This document shows positions 40,501 through 49,075 of a DNA stretch of 64,000 nt, one piece after another. Position numbers and translations under genes: made by a program. The notes below the pieces were generated by a model. The model was not told where the DNA came from and searched no databases. It saw only the letters and a list, made by a program, of their open reading frames with translations. Each line of letters starts with the position of its first letter. The stretch's first letter is position 1. Origin of the DNA: Bradyrhizobium diazoefficiens (GTDB lineage: Bacteria; Pseudomonadota; Alphaproteobacteria; Rhizobiales; Xanthobacteraceae); NCBI RefSeq assembly GCF_016616885.1, contig NZ_CP067102.1, positions 1,082,501 to 1,146,500 of the forward strand, read 5' to 3'.

Positions 40501-41519
40501 TGAAAGAGTTTACGCCCGCTCCCGATTCCGCCTCGATCGTTTCCGTCACCGATCGCGTCAAGCCTGTAACGCTCGGCATGGGCGTGACCTCGGTGCATTT
40601 CCTTGGCCCCCGCGCCGTCTTCGTCGGTGGTGAGGAGAATGTCGCGTTCGTAGACAGCCAGGGCGAGGTCAGTACCGTCGCCGTCCATAGCGGCGGCATT
40701 CTCTCGACCGCCACCGACGGCAAGCGCCTCTTGATGGGCGGCGACGACGGCAAAGTCGTCTCGCTCGACGCCAAGGGCGAGGTGACGCTGCTCGCCACCG
40801 ATCCGAAGCGGCGCTGGATCGATGCGCTGGCGCTGCACGCGGACGGCGCCTGCGCCTGGTCGGCTGGCAAGACGGCTTTCGTCAAGAGCGGCAAGCAAGA
40901 CGAGAAATCGATCGAGGTGCCCTCGACCGTCGGCGGGCTTGCATTCGCGCCGAAGGGCCTGCGGCTCGCAATCGCCCATTACAACGGCGCGACGCTGTGG
41001 TTTCCGAACATGGAAGGATCGGCTGAATTCCTGCCCTGGGCCGGCTCGCATCTCGGCGTCACCTTCAGCCCGGACAACAAGTTCCTGGTCACCACGATGC
41101 ATGAGGCGGCGCTGCACGGCTGGCGCCTGGCCGACAACAGGCACATGCGCATGACCGGTTATCCCGGCCGCGTGCGCTCGATGTCCTGGAGCGCGGGCGG
41201 CAAGGCGCTGGCAACCTCGGGCGCCGACGCGGTGATCCTGTGGCCGTTCGCCAGCAAGGACGGACCGATGGGCAAGGAGCCCGCGATGCTCGCGCCGCTG
41301 CAGGCGCGCGTTTCGATGGTTGCCTGCCACCCGAAGAACGACATCCTCGCCGCCGGCTACAGCGACGGCACCGTGCTGATAGTGCGGATGGAGGACGGCG
41401 CGGAGATCCTGGTCCGTCGCAACGGCACGCCGCCCGTGGCCGCGATCGCCTGGAACGCCAAGGGCACGCTGCTGGCGTTCGCCGACGAAAATGGGGACGG
41501 CGGATTGCTGGAGTTGTGA
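40500..41519 (+). CDS. WD40-repeat beta-propeller protein, last gene of the zinc operon
   Basis: A 339-residue protein made of WD40-like blades: segments such as KRLLMGGDDGKVVSLDAKGE, LGVTFSPDNKFLVTTMHEAA and NDILAAGYSDGTVLIVRMED recur about every 40 residues, giving roughly seven blades. There is no signal peptide, so it is cytosolic. Its ATG overlaps the stop of the COG0523 GTPase gene (TGATG), which implies linked function. Its role is not known; a scaffold or client-docking partner of the GTPase is the simplest idea. Confidence 0.8.
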   Translation: MKEFTPAPDSASIVSVTDRVKPVTLGMGVTSVHFLGPRAVFVGGEENVAFVDSQGEVSTVAVHSGGILSTATDGKRLLMGGDDGKVVSLDAKGEVTLLATDPKRRWIDALALHADGACAWSAGKTAFVKSGKQDEKSIEVPSTVGGLAFAPKGLRLAIAHYNGATLWFPNMEGSAEFLPWAGSHLGVTFSPDNKFLVTTMHEAALHGWRLADNRHMRMTGYPGRVRSMSWSAGGKALATSGADAVILWPFASKDGPMGKEPAMLAPLQARVSMVACHPKNDILAAGYSDGTVLIVRMEDGAEILVRRNGTPPVAAIAWNAKGTLLAFADENGDGGLLEL

Positions 41520-41544
41520 AGCCGGCTATCCACAGCTTCCCCCG

Positions 41545-41574
41545 TTATGTTATTTTTGTTAACGTGTAACATAA
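41545..41574. promoter_or_regulatory. AT-rich inverted repeat upstream of the FG-GAP/AIDA gene
   Basis: TTATGTTA (41545-41552) and TAACATAA (41567-41574) are perfect inverted arms 14 nt apart, with a second nested pair (TGTTA / TAACA). It is far more AT-rich than its surroundings. It may be an operator for the surface protein gene or a terminator of the zinc operon. It does not match the Zur box. Confidence 0.4.
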
Positions 41575-41727
41575 ACGACAAGCAAACCCTGTAGGGTCGC
41601 AGATGTAGAGAGCGCGGCGTGCAATTTTGAATTGCCGCCGCGCGATCGATTGCGGCCGGCGCCGGCCTGTCCTGCGCCGGCGTGCAATTCAAATACTCAC
41701 ATCAAAGCGCCACGCCAGGGAAACCCC

Positions 41728-44700
41728 ATGCCAAGCATCCCCGTTCTTCCGACGCTCGTCAGCATCACGGGCACAGATCCGTCGTCGACCGATGCTTCCG
41801 TCGTGCACTACACCGTCACCTTTTCAAAGCCGGTGTCCGGCGTCACGGTCGACCAGTTCACCCTCGCGACGACAGGAGGCATCAGCGGTGCAGGCATCGC
41901 GGACATCACGTCGGTGGCCGGCAGCAACGGCGCGAGCTACACGGTCACGGTGAGCACCGGTTCGGGGAGCGGTACGCTGGGGCTGCAACTGACTGGCACC
42001 AATGTGCACGATTCCAGCGGCTACTATGTGGGACCGTTCCAGTCCGAATCGGGGATGGGCGGCCCGCGCTTCAGCATCATCAACACGGCGGCGGTCGGCG
42101 ACGTCAATGGCGACGGCAAGCAGGATATGGTTTACATCCGATCCGTCAGTGCTTCCGCTTACTTTCTCGATGTCAGGACCAATAACGGCACGGGCCAGTT
42201 CACGCAGACCTCGCTGACCGGTGCCTCGGAGCTGGAAGGGTCGATTCGACTCGCCGACCTTAACGGTGACGGCAAGCTGGACGTCCTGATGGGTAACCTC
42301 ACCACCGGGACCCTGGACGTCAGGCTGGGCAATGGCAACGGCACGTTCGCGGCGACGACGAAGTATGCGACTGGTGGCAGCAATGGCGGCAATGTCCTGG
42401 CGCTCGCCGACTTCAATGGCGACGGCAAGGCCGACGTGCTCATGTCGAACAACGTTGGCACGTCGCTGCTGCTCGGTAACGGCGACGGCTCTTTCGGATC
42501 GCCCGTTGCCACGGATGCCTCCGGCGCCTTCGCGAGCGGAGATTTCAACGGCGACGGAAAGATCGACCTGCTGGTGCAGAACTCGTCAAGCGCGCCCGTA
42601 AGCGTGCGCCTTGGCAACGGGGACGGCACGTTCCAATCCCCGATCACGGCCGGCACCTCATCGAGAACGATCAGCGGAGACTTCAACGGCGACGGCAAGC
42701 TTGATCTTGCGCTCGGAACCAACAACTCGATTGCAATCCTGCTCGGCAACGGCGACGGCACTTTCGCATCGCCACAGACCTTCCTGACGCCGGCAAACAT
42801 CTGGAACCTGGCGGCCGCGGACTTCAATGGCGACGGCAAAACGGACCTCGCCATGGTCGCTACCAGTAACAATACACTTTCGACCTTCTACAGCCGCGGT
42901 GACGGCACGTTCGGCCCGGCGGTGACGTTGCCGCTCGACTCCAGCGCCAACGGAATAACCGTCGGCGACCTCAACGGAGACGGAAAAGCCGACGTGGTGG
43001 TGGAGTGGTCAACGAGCAACTCCTCGACCGGTGAGGATGTTTTCCTCACCGCGCCGAATTCGACCACGTCGCAATATACGATCAGCCGTACCCCGCCGGC
43101 CCTGACGATTGTCGATGCGGACGTGACGCCGGGTGCCGACGGCAACAATTACATCAACGCGGCGCACTTCCATGGCGGGACGACGACCCTGTCCGGTTCC
43201 GGCAATGCCGGAGACACCGTCACGGTAACCAATGCCGGCGACAATTCCGTCGTTGGCGTCACCACGGTCGGCAGCAACGGCAGCTGGAGCCTCGGCGTGT
43301 CCGGCCTGCAGGACGGGTCGACCTACAGCTACGTCGCGACTGCCACGGATACCTTGGGCAACCATAGCAATCCCGGGCCCGCGTTCACCTTTACGGTTGA
43401 TGCGACCGCCCCCGTCCTCGCGATCACGAGCATCGAAAACTCCGATGCAACGTCCAACTTGATCACCGTCCGGGGCACGCTCGACCTCGCCGATGCACCG
43501 GCCGAGCTGACGCTGTCGTTCGGCGCTACCGATATTCCCATCACCAGCACCGACGGCACCTGGCGACTGGACAATCTGTTTCCAGCAACCGGACTTTCCT
43601 ATGTAACGGCCCGTCTGCGCGACGCCGCCGGCAACACCGGCGTGTCGCAATCGATCCCTCTCGCCCGTGGCTACACGATCGCGAGCGGCACCTCGCTTGA
43701 GAACGCGATCGTTGCGGCGGCCTCCTCGTCGTTCAACCCGAGCCTTGTCGTCGTCGGGACCTCTGTCGGGGCGACCGTCTTGCGCAACGGAATCGAAGAG
43801 GACCGCGGCACCTCGACCGGATCGGTGGTCAAGAGCGGCGGTGCGCAGCACGTTTTGAGGACCGGCACGACCGGCGCGACGATCGAAGCCGGCGGCTACC
43901 AGGACATCCGCGCTGGTGGGCTCGCCACCAATACGGCGTTGTACGGTTTCGGGCAGGTCTACGCTAACGGCACCTCGGATCACACCACGATCAAGGCCGG
44001 CGGGCAGCAATCCGTTGCCGCGGGCGGCCACGACGTCAACACGACGATCGACGGCGGAACGCAATTTCTGAGTGGAATGGCGACGGGCACGACGGTGGGC
44101 GCCGGCGGCAATCAATACGACTACGGTACGGCGACCGGTGTCCTCGTCGCGAGCGGCGGCTCCCAACACGTCTATCAAGGCGGCACTGCCGATGGCGCGA
44201 CCGTCGCCGCGGGTGGCTACCAAGACGTTTACCAGGCCTCTGTCATCAACACCGTGCTTGACGGCAACCAGCAGGTGCTCGGCAATGGCCACGCTGCCGG
44301 CACCGTCATCAATGCCGGCGGGCGGCAATATGTCGGTTCCGGTGGCGCGACGACGGGCACGACGATCGGAGCCGGCGGCTTCCAGTACGTGGATGCTGGC
44401 GCGACCGACGGTAGCGCGACGATCACTGGCGGCTATCAGTTCGTCGCGGGTGCTGCGACCGCCACGACCGTCAGCGGCGGCGGCGAGCAGGAAGTGGGGG
44501 TGGGCGGCAACGTCTCGGACGCGCATCTCGACGGCGGCAGCGAGCATGTCTACGCCGGCGGCCTGCTCCAGAACGTCGATTTCGGCGGCTCCAGCGGCGC
44601 AACGCTGGTACTGGACGCGCCTACCGGCCTGTCCGGCTCGATCGCCAATTTCGGCGCCGATGACCACATCGACTTCCGCAACACCGTGATCAGCAGCGTC

Positions 44701-44874
44701 GATGTCGACGGCGCGAACAATCTGACGGTCACGACCGAGGGCGGCCAGAGCTACTCCTGGGCTCTGCTCGCGCAGTACGCGGCCTCGTCCTTCGTGCTCA
44801 CCTCAGACGGCAACGGCGGAACGGCGCTGAACTATGTGCCGCCCCAGCAGGGGCAACTCGCGGTCGCTCACTGA
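41728..44874 (+). CDS. Large FG-GAP and AIDA-repeat surface protein
   Basis: A 1048-residue repeat protein. Residues 1-105 form an Ig-like domain. About 120-430 hold seven calcium-loop motifs of the form D-(V/L/F)-N-G-D-G-K-x-D with LGNGDGTF spacers (FG-GAP/VCBS beta-propeller). About 455-650 hold two further Ig-like domains. About 655-950 hold AIDA-type repeats, each with a GG(x)QxV turn (GGAQHVLRTGTTGATIEAGG is one). No N-terminal signal peptide or C-terminal barrel is seen, so type I secretion through a C-terminal signal is likely. An adhesin or biofilm role is inference. ATG 41728 follows CCAGGGAA. Confidence 0.8.
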   Translation: MPSIPVLPTLVSITGTDPSSTDASVVHYTVTFSKPVSGVTVDQFTLATTGGISGAGIADITSVAGSNGASYTVTVSTGSGSGTLGLQLTGTNVHDSSGYYVGPFQSESGMGGPRFSIINTAAVGDVNGDGKQDMVYIRSVSASAYFLDVRTNNGTGQFTQTSLTGASELEGSIRLADLNGDGKLDVLMGNLTTGTLDVRLGNGNGTFAATTKYATGGSNGGNVLALADFNGDGKADVLMSNNVGTSLLLGNGDGSFGSPVATDASGAFASGDFNGDGKIDLLVQNSSSAPVSVRLGNGDGTFQSPITAGTSSRTISGDFNGDGKLDLALGTNNSIAILLGNGDGTFASPQTFLTPANIWNLAAADFNGDGKTDLAMVATSNNTLSTFYSRGDGTFGPAVTLPLDSSANGITVGDLNGDGKADVVVEWSTSNSSTGEDVFLTAPNSTTSQYTISRTPPALTIVDADVTPGADGNNYINAAHFHGGTTTLSGSGNAGDTVTVTNAGDNSVVGVTTVGSNGSWSLGVSGLQDGSTYSYVATATDTLGNHSNPGPAFTFTVDATAPVLAITSIENSDATSNLITVRGTLDLADAPAELTLSFGATDIPITSTDGTWRLDNLFPATGLSYVTARLRDAAGNTGVSQSIPLARGYTIASGTSLENAIVAAASSSFNPSLVVVGTSVGATVLRNGIEEDRGTSTGSVVKSGGAQHVLRTGTTGATIEAGGYQDIRAGGLATNTALYGFGQVYANGTSDHTTIKAGGQQSVAAGGHDVNTTIDGGTQFLSGMATGTTVGAGGNQYDYGTATGVLVASGGSQHVYQGGTADGATVAAGGYQDVYQASVINTVLDGNQQVLGNGHAAGTVINAGGRQYVGSGGATTGTTIGAGGFQYVDAGATDGSATITGGYQFVAGAATATTVSGGGEQEVGVGGNVSDAHLDGGSEHVYAGGLLQNVDFGGSSGATLVLDAPTGLSGSIANFGADDHIDFRNTVISSVDVDGANNLTVTTEGGQSYSWALLAQYAASSFVLTSDGNGGTALNYVPPQQGQLAVAH

Positions 44875-44908
44875 GGCAGAACAGACCAAGCAAGAAAAAC
44901 CAGGACGG

Positions 44909-44941
44909 ACGGGCATCGGCTTCCACAGCCGGTGCCCGTTC
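44909..44941 (+). terminator. Hairpin terminator after the FG-GAP/AIDA gene
   Basis: ACGGGCATCGGC and GCCGGTGCCCGT pair with one G-T around a 7-nt loop, followed by a short TTC. The GC-rich stem is strong although the T-run is weak. Confidence 0.6.
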
Positions 44942-44996
44942 AAATTGACCTCAGCGGTACTCTCGCATAGATCGTGTGGCGACTGTGCGAGGGACC

Positions 44997-45713
44997 ATGC
45001 GGTTTCTGACGACCTTCCAGCTCGCTGACTTCGCCGATACGCTGGTCAGCCTGTTCACGGCCTTCGTGCTGGGCACGCTGATCGGCGCTGAGCGGCAATA
45101 TAGACAGCGCACCGCGGGCCTGCGCACCAACGTGCTGGTCGCGGTCGGCGCTGCCGCGTTCGTCGATCTCGCCATGCATCTGACCGGCGCCGACGGTGCG
45201 GTACGCGTGATCTCCTATGTTGTTTCCGGCATCGGCTTCCTCGGCGCCGGCGTCATCATGAAGCAGGGTATGGACGTGCGCGGGCTCAACACCGCGGCGA
45301 CGCTGTGGGCCTCGGCTGCGGTCGGCTCCTGCGCCGGCGCCGACATGGTCGCGCAGGCTGCAGCGCTCACCGTGTTCGTCATCGCCGGCAATACGATGCT
45401 GCGGCCGCTGGTCAATGCCATCAACCGCATTCCGCTGAATGAGAAGGCGTCGGAGGCAACTTATTACTTCAAGCTCGCGGTAACGCCGGACGCCTTGCCT
45501 GACATGCGCGACCGGCTGGTCGACAAGCTCGAAGGCGCGAAATATCTGGTGGCCGATATCGACGTGGTCGAGACCGGCGACGACCTGATCGAGATCGTCG
45601 CAAAACTGGTCGCGACCGCGGTCGATCCGAACGAGCTGAACGCCGTGACCGTGGACCTGCAACGCCTGCCGGGCGTACGTCACGCCACTTGGGAAGTCAG
45701 CACCACGGATTGA
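44997..45713 (+). CDS. MgtC/SapB family membrane protein
   Basis: A 238-residue protein. Its N-terminal half has four to five membrane helices with the family motifs GTLIGAERQYRQRTAGLRTN near residue 30 and GIGFLGAGVIMKQG near 75. The C-terminal half is a soluble ACT-like domain (TYYFKLAVTPDALPDMRDRL). MgtC proteins modulate ATP synthase or magnesium homeostasis in intracellular bacteria; in soil bacteria the role is less clear. GAGGGACC precedes ATG 44997. Confidence 0.85.
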   Translation: MRFLTTFQLADFADTLVSLFTAFVLGTLIGAERQYRQRTAGLRTNVLVAVGAAAFVDLAMHLTGADGAVRVISYVVSGIGFLGAGVIMKQGMDVRGLNTAATLWASAAVGSCAGADMVAQAAALTVFVIAGNTMLRPLVNAINRIPLNEKASEATYYFKLAVTPDALPDMRDRLVDKLEGAKYLVADIDVVETGDDLIEIVAKLVATAVDPNELNAVTVDLQRLPGVRHATWEVSTTD

Positions 45714-45761
45714 GCGCGGCCTTTTGGCGCGCGAGCCTGCGGTTCCCGCTTTTCCTGCGAC

Positions 45762-45786
45762 GGAACCGCAGTGGGGCAAATTCGTT
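45762..45786 (+). promoter_or_regulatory. Perfect EcfG-type promoter
   Basis: GGAAC (45762-45766), 16 nt, then CGTT (45783-45786) is an exact match to the general stress consensus. The next start codon is 29 nt downstream, a normal promoter-to-gene distance. Confidence 0.65.
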
Positions 45787-45814
45787 GATCCCGCGGACAA
45801 AGGCGGTGATCGAC

Positions 45815-46153
45815 ATGCCCGGCCAAGATGACAAGCGCAGACTGAAGCTCGACCTGACCATCGCTTGCTCGCTGTTTGCGGCAGGTATCGCTGTGTCGGT
45901 GATGTCGCTGGCGCAAATCCGAGCCGAGAGCCGGACGGAGCTGGCGCAGGCAACGCAGCCGCTTCAGGGCACGCCGTCCGACGATCAGGGCAAGACGCCC
46001 GCGGAAGCCAAGCCCGGCGGTGAGCGCCCGACCACGCCGGCGCCGGAGCCCGCGCGCCCCGATCCGCAGACGCAGGGCGCGGCGGGCGCAGCCAAGCCAG
46101 CATTGCCGCCGGCGCCGGCCGAGAAGGTCGCACCGCCGATCGAGAAGAAGTAG
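45815..46153 (+). CDS. Membrane-anchored Pro/Ala-rich hypothetical protein
   Basis: A 112-residue protein. A basic N-terminus (MPGQDDKRRLKLDL) precedes one hydrophobic helix (TIACSLFAAGIAVSVMSLAQ, residues 15-34). The remainder is a disordered Pro/Ala/Glu-rich tail (PAPEPARPDPQTQ, ALPPAPAEK). This suggests an inner-membrane anchor with a periplasmic linker. I recognise no family. The perfect EcfG promoter upstream and the sensible spacing support expression in the general stress response. It starts at ATG 45815. Confidence 0.62.
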   Translation: MPGQDDKRRLKLDLTIACSLFAAGIAVSVMSLAQIRAESRTELAQATQPLQGTPSDDQGKTPAEAKPGGERPTTPAPEPARPDPQTQGAAGAAKPALPPAPAEKVAPPIEKK

Positions 46154-46177
46154 GAGGCTGCACCCACGTTCTCAGTG

Positions 46178-46276
46178 TCATCGCCCGCGAAAGCGGGTGA
46201 TCCAGTATTCCGAGGCGGTTGTGATAGACCGAGAGGCCTCGGCGTACTGGATGCCCCGCCTTCGCGGGGCATGACA
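46178..46276. repeat. Intergenic palindromic repeat (CATCGCCCGCGAAAGCGGG family)
   Basis: TCATCGCCCGCGAAAGCGGG with TGATCCAGTA is answered by GTACTGGATGCCCCGCC and TTCGCGGGGCATGA. It is a long inverted repeat between convergent genes and may act as a terminator for both. Confidence 0.7.
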
Positions 46277-46315
46277 GCAGTGGGTGAGACACTACGCGTC
46301 GCCCGGAATGACGGA

Positions 46316-47758
46316 TTACCGCACCAAGATATTCCGGAACTGCCAGGGATCGCTGGTGTCGATGTCTTCCGGGAACAGTCCCGGACGATCCGTCAGCGGC
46401 GTCCAGTCGGTGTAGAAACCCTTCACCGGGCCGAGATACGGCAGCTGGATTTCCAGCAGGCGATCGAAATCCATCTCGTCGGCTTCGACGATGCCTTCCT
46501 TCGGGTTTTCCAGCGCCCACACCATGCCGCCGAGCACGGCGGAGGTCACTTGCAGGCCGGTGGCATTTTGATAGGGCGCGAGCCTGCGTGTCTCTTCGAT
46601 GGAGAGCTGCGAGCCGTACCAGTAGGCGTTGTTGTCATGGCCGAACAGCAGCACGCCGAGCTCGTCGATGCCATCGACGATCTCGTTCTCATCGAGGATG
46701 TGGTGCTTTTCCTGCATCTTCGCGGCGCGGCCGAACATTTCGTGCAGCGACAGCACGGCATCGTCAGCCGGATGATAGGCATAGTGGCAGGTCGGCCGAT
46801 AGACCGCCTTGCCCGATGCGTCACGCACCGTGAAGTAATCGGAGATCGAGATCGACTCATTGTGGGTGACGAGGAAGCCATACTGCGCGCCGCGGGTCGG
46901 GCACCAGGTGCGCACGCGCGTGTTGGCGCCGGGCTGCATCAGATAGATGGCAGCGCCGCAGCCGGCTTCGTGGGTGCGCGCATTCTCGGGCATCCATTTT
47001 TCGTGGGTGCCCCAGCCGAGCTCAGACGGCTGCACGCCTTCCGACAGGAAGCCTTCCACCGACCAGGTGTTGACGAAGACATCCGGCTCCTTCGGCGTCT
47101 TGGAGCGCTGGGTATCGCGTTCGGCGATGTGGATGCCCTTGATGCCGGCCTGCCGCATCAGATCCGCCCATTCGGCCTTGGTCTTCGGCTTGGGGGCATT
47201 GAGCTTCAGATCGGCGGCGACGTTGAGCAGCGCCTGCTTGACGAAAAACGAGACCATGCCCGGATTGGCGCCACAGCAGGAGACGGCCGTGGTCGAGCTC
47301 GCCGGGCGCGCCTTCTTGGCGGCCAGCGTCACTTCGCGCAGGGCGTAGTTGGAGCGCGCTTCCGGGCCCTTCGACGCGTCGAAATAGAAGCCGAGCCAGG
47401 GCTCGTTGACGGTGTCGATATAGAGGGCGCCGAGCTCGTTGCAGAGCTCCATGATGTCGGTCGAGCCCGTGTCGACCGAGAGGTTGACGCAAAAGCCCTG
47501 GCCACCGCCTTCGGTGAGCAGCGGGGTCAGCAACTCCCGATAATTGTCCCTGGTCACGGCCTTCTGGATGAAGCGTACATTCTGCTTCTCGCAATGCGCC
47601 TTGCGGCCCTCATCCTTGGGATCGATCACGGTGACGCGCGACTTGTCGTAATCGAGATGCCGCTCGATCATCGGCAACGTGCCTTTGCCGATGGAGCCGA
47701 AGCCGACCATGACGATGGGACCGGCGATCTTGGCGTAGATCTGCGAGGGAGGGCTCAT
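46316..47758 (-). CDS. hss: Homospermidine synthase
   Basis: A 480-residue NAD-dependent enzyme that joins two putrescines into sym-homospermidine, the main long polyamine of many rhizobia. The Rossmann motif VMVGFGSIGKGTLP is at about residues 16-29. Family-specific segments include DTVNEPWLGFYFD near 114, SCCGANPGMVSFFVKQAL near 159, AERDTQRS near 208 and GWGTHEKW near 248. Length is normal. Putrescine would come from the ornithine decarboxylase gene nearby on the same strand. It starts at ATG 47758. Confidence 0.93.
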   Translation of the reverse strand: MSPPSQIYAKIAGPIVMVGFGSIGKGTLPMIERHLDYDKSRVTVIDPKDEGRKAHCEKQNVRFIQKAVTRDNYRELLTPLLTEGGGQGFCVNLSVDTGSTDIMELCNELGALYIDTVNEPWLGFYFDASKGPEARSNYALREVTLAAKKARPASSTTAVSCCGANPGMVSFFVKQALLNVAADLKLNAPKPKTKAEWADLMRQAGIKGIHIAERDTQRSKTPKEPDVFVNTWSVEGFLSEGVQPSELGWGTHEKWMPENARTHEAGCGAAIYLMQPGANTRVRTWCPTRGAQYGFLVTHNESISISDYFTVRDASGKAVYRPTCHYAYHPADDAVLSLHEMFGRAAKMQEKHHILDENEIVDGIDELGVLLFGHDNNAYWYGSQLSIEETRRLAPYQNATGLQVTSAVLGGMVWALENPKEGIVEADEMDFDRLLEIQLPYLGPVKGFYTDWTPLTDRPGLFPEDIDTSDPWQFRNILVR

Positions 47759-47807
47759 GGGATGGTTTCTCCGGAACGTGCTGGCGGACCAAAAGGTGAG
47801 GGGTGGT

Positions 47808-48197
47808 TCAGGCGTTGCGGCGCTTGGCGGTCGCTTCGATCTCGACCTTCATCTCGGGCTTGTAGAGCGCCGAGACGGCGAGAAGCGTCGCTGCCGGCCG
47901 GATGTCGCCGAGGACCTCGCCGCAGACCGCGAAATGGGCATCAGCATCTTTGATGTCGGTGAGGTAGTAGGTCACGCGGACGATGTCGGCCATCTCGAAA
48001 CCACCTTCCTTCAGGGCGGCTTCGATGGTCTTGAAGCAGTTGCGTGACTGGCTCGTGACATCGGCCGGCATGGTCATCGTCGTGTAATCGTAGCCCGTGG
48101 TTCCCGCAACGAAGGCGAACTCGCCGTCGATCACGGCGCGGCTGTAGCCCGCAGTCTTCTCGAAGGGGGAGCCGGTGGAAATCAGGCGACGGGTCAT
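47808..48197 (-). CDS. RidA/YjgF family protein
   Basis: A 129-residue trimeric RidA-type protein. The arginine that salt-bridges the substrate carboxylate is in LGDIRPAATLLAVSALYKPE near residue 104, and the final strand reads MKVEIEATAKRR. Members hydrolyse enamine/imine intermediates released by PLP enzymes. Lying between hss and a PLP-dependent decarboxylase gene, it could protect the polyamine pathway from reactive imines, but this is inference. The start is ATG 48197. Confidence 0.85.
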   Translation of the reverse strand: MTRRLISTGSPFEKTAGYSRAVIDGEFAFVAGTTGYDYTTMTMPADVTSQSRNCFKTIEAALKEGGFEMADIVRVTYYLTDIKDADAHFAVCGEVLGDIRPAATLLAVSALYKPEMKVEIEATAKRRNA

Positions 48198-48341
48198 GGG
48201 GTCGGCCTCGAGTGAGGGGGATTTCGTGGGTTAAAGGGCGTTTCCGGGGCCCGCGCAACCCCAAAGGAAGCGAGCTTTGCGCAGGCGCGGCCGGGCGTTG
48301 CCGCTCAACGCGGCTTCGGTCGTCGCCATCATGGCAATCCC

Positions 48342-48929
48342 TTACGCCGCGTGCGCTTGGAGGGCGCGAAGGACCCTCCGTTTGGCCAGAGCCGCGCCGG
48401 TGGGGACGATCATCCCCGCGGCGCCATCGAGCGCACCGTCGGTGAATTCGATCGCCAGCAGGCGGTCGCGCTCGAACGGGCCGGGCAGCGACAGCTCGGC
48501 GGTCTTCTCGGGCGAGAAGCCGAAGCGAGCATAATAGGGGGCATCGCCGAGCAGGATCACGGCGGCATGCCCACGCGCCCGGGCGGCGGCCAGCGCTTGT
48601 TGCATCAGCGCGGCGCCGATCCCGAGCTCGCGGCAGGCAGGGTCCACCGCCAACGGTCCGAGGACCAGAGCGGGCCTGCCTCCGGCGCTGACGTGCCACA
48701 GCCGCACGGTTCCCACGAGTGTCCCATCGCGCATCGCCGACAGGGCAAGGCCTGTGGCGGGCGCACGTCCGTCGCGCAGGCGCTGGCAGGTGCGGCCATG
48801 GCGGTTTTCGCCAAAGCAGGCATCGAGCAGCGCTTCACGGGCGGCGACGTCGGCAGCACGTTCCGCACGGATCGCGAACGGAGCGGCTTTCGAAGTGAGG
48901 GCGACTTGTGGCTTCCGAAAAGCAGTCAT
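48342..48929 (-). CDS. GNAT-family N-acetyltransferase (YhbS-like)
   Basis: A 195-residue acetyltransferase. LLDACFGENRHGRTCQRLRD near residue 35 and VLGPLAVDPACRELGIGAAL near 90 hold the acetyl-CoA loop, and GDAPYYARFGFSPE near 128 is the C-terminal strand region typical of YhbS-like proteins. The substrate is not known. Its place inside the polyamine cluster makes polyamine or diamine acetylation conceivable. It starts at ATG 48929. Confidence 0.75.
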   Translation of the reverse strand: MTAFRKPQVALTSKAAPFAIRAERAADVAAREALLDACFGENRHGRTCQRLRDGRAPATGLALSAMRDGTLVGTVRLWHVSAGGRPALVLGPLAVDPACRELGIGAALMQQALAAARARGHAAVILLGDAPYYARFGFSPEKTAELSLPGPFERDRLLAIEFTDGALDGAAGMIVPTGAALAKRRVLRALQAHAA

Positions 48930-49075
48930 GGCGCATCAGTCCCCGCTTGAGCCGACGTGCGCACGGCACGCCTGTTCAAGACGTCGTCAGAAATCGAAAT
49001 GTCAGGGAGGAGCCGGCAAGCCGGCTCCCGGGTTCGTCAGGCCTCGGAACGAGAGAGGCGGATCAGATGTGGCAA

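Noticed and set aside
41545..41574. Second Zur box before the FG-GAP/AIDA gene
   Set aside because: The arms TTATGTTA/TAACATAA are 14 nt apart and do not form GTTATAnTATAAC.
41950..44600. Regularly spaced short repeats resembling an array
   Set aside because: They are codon-level repeats of FG-GAP and AIDA units within one intact reading frame, not a CRISPR array.
43009..44667. A long minus-strand open frame opposite the AIDA repeats
   Set aside because: It mirrors the coding repeats of the plus-strand protein, and the plus strand has the family motifs and ribosome site.
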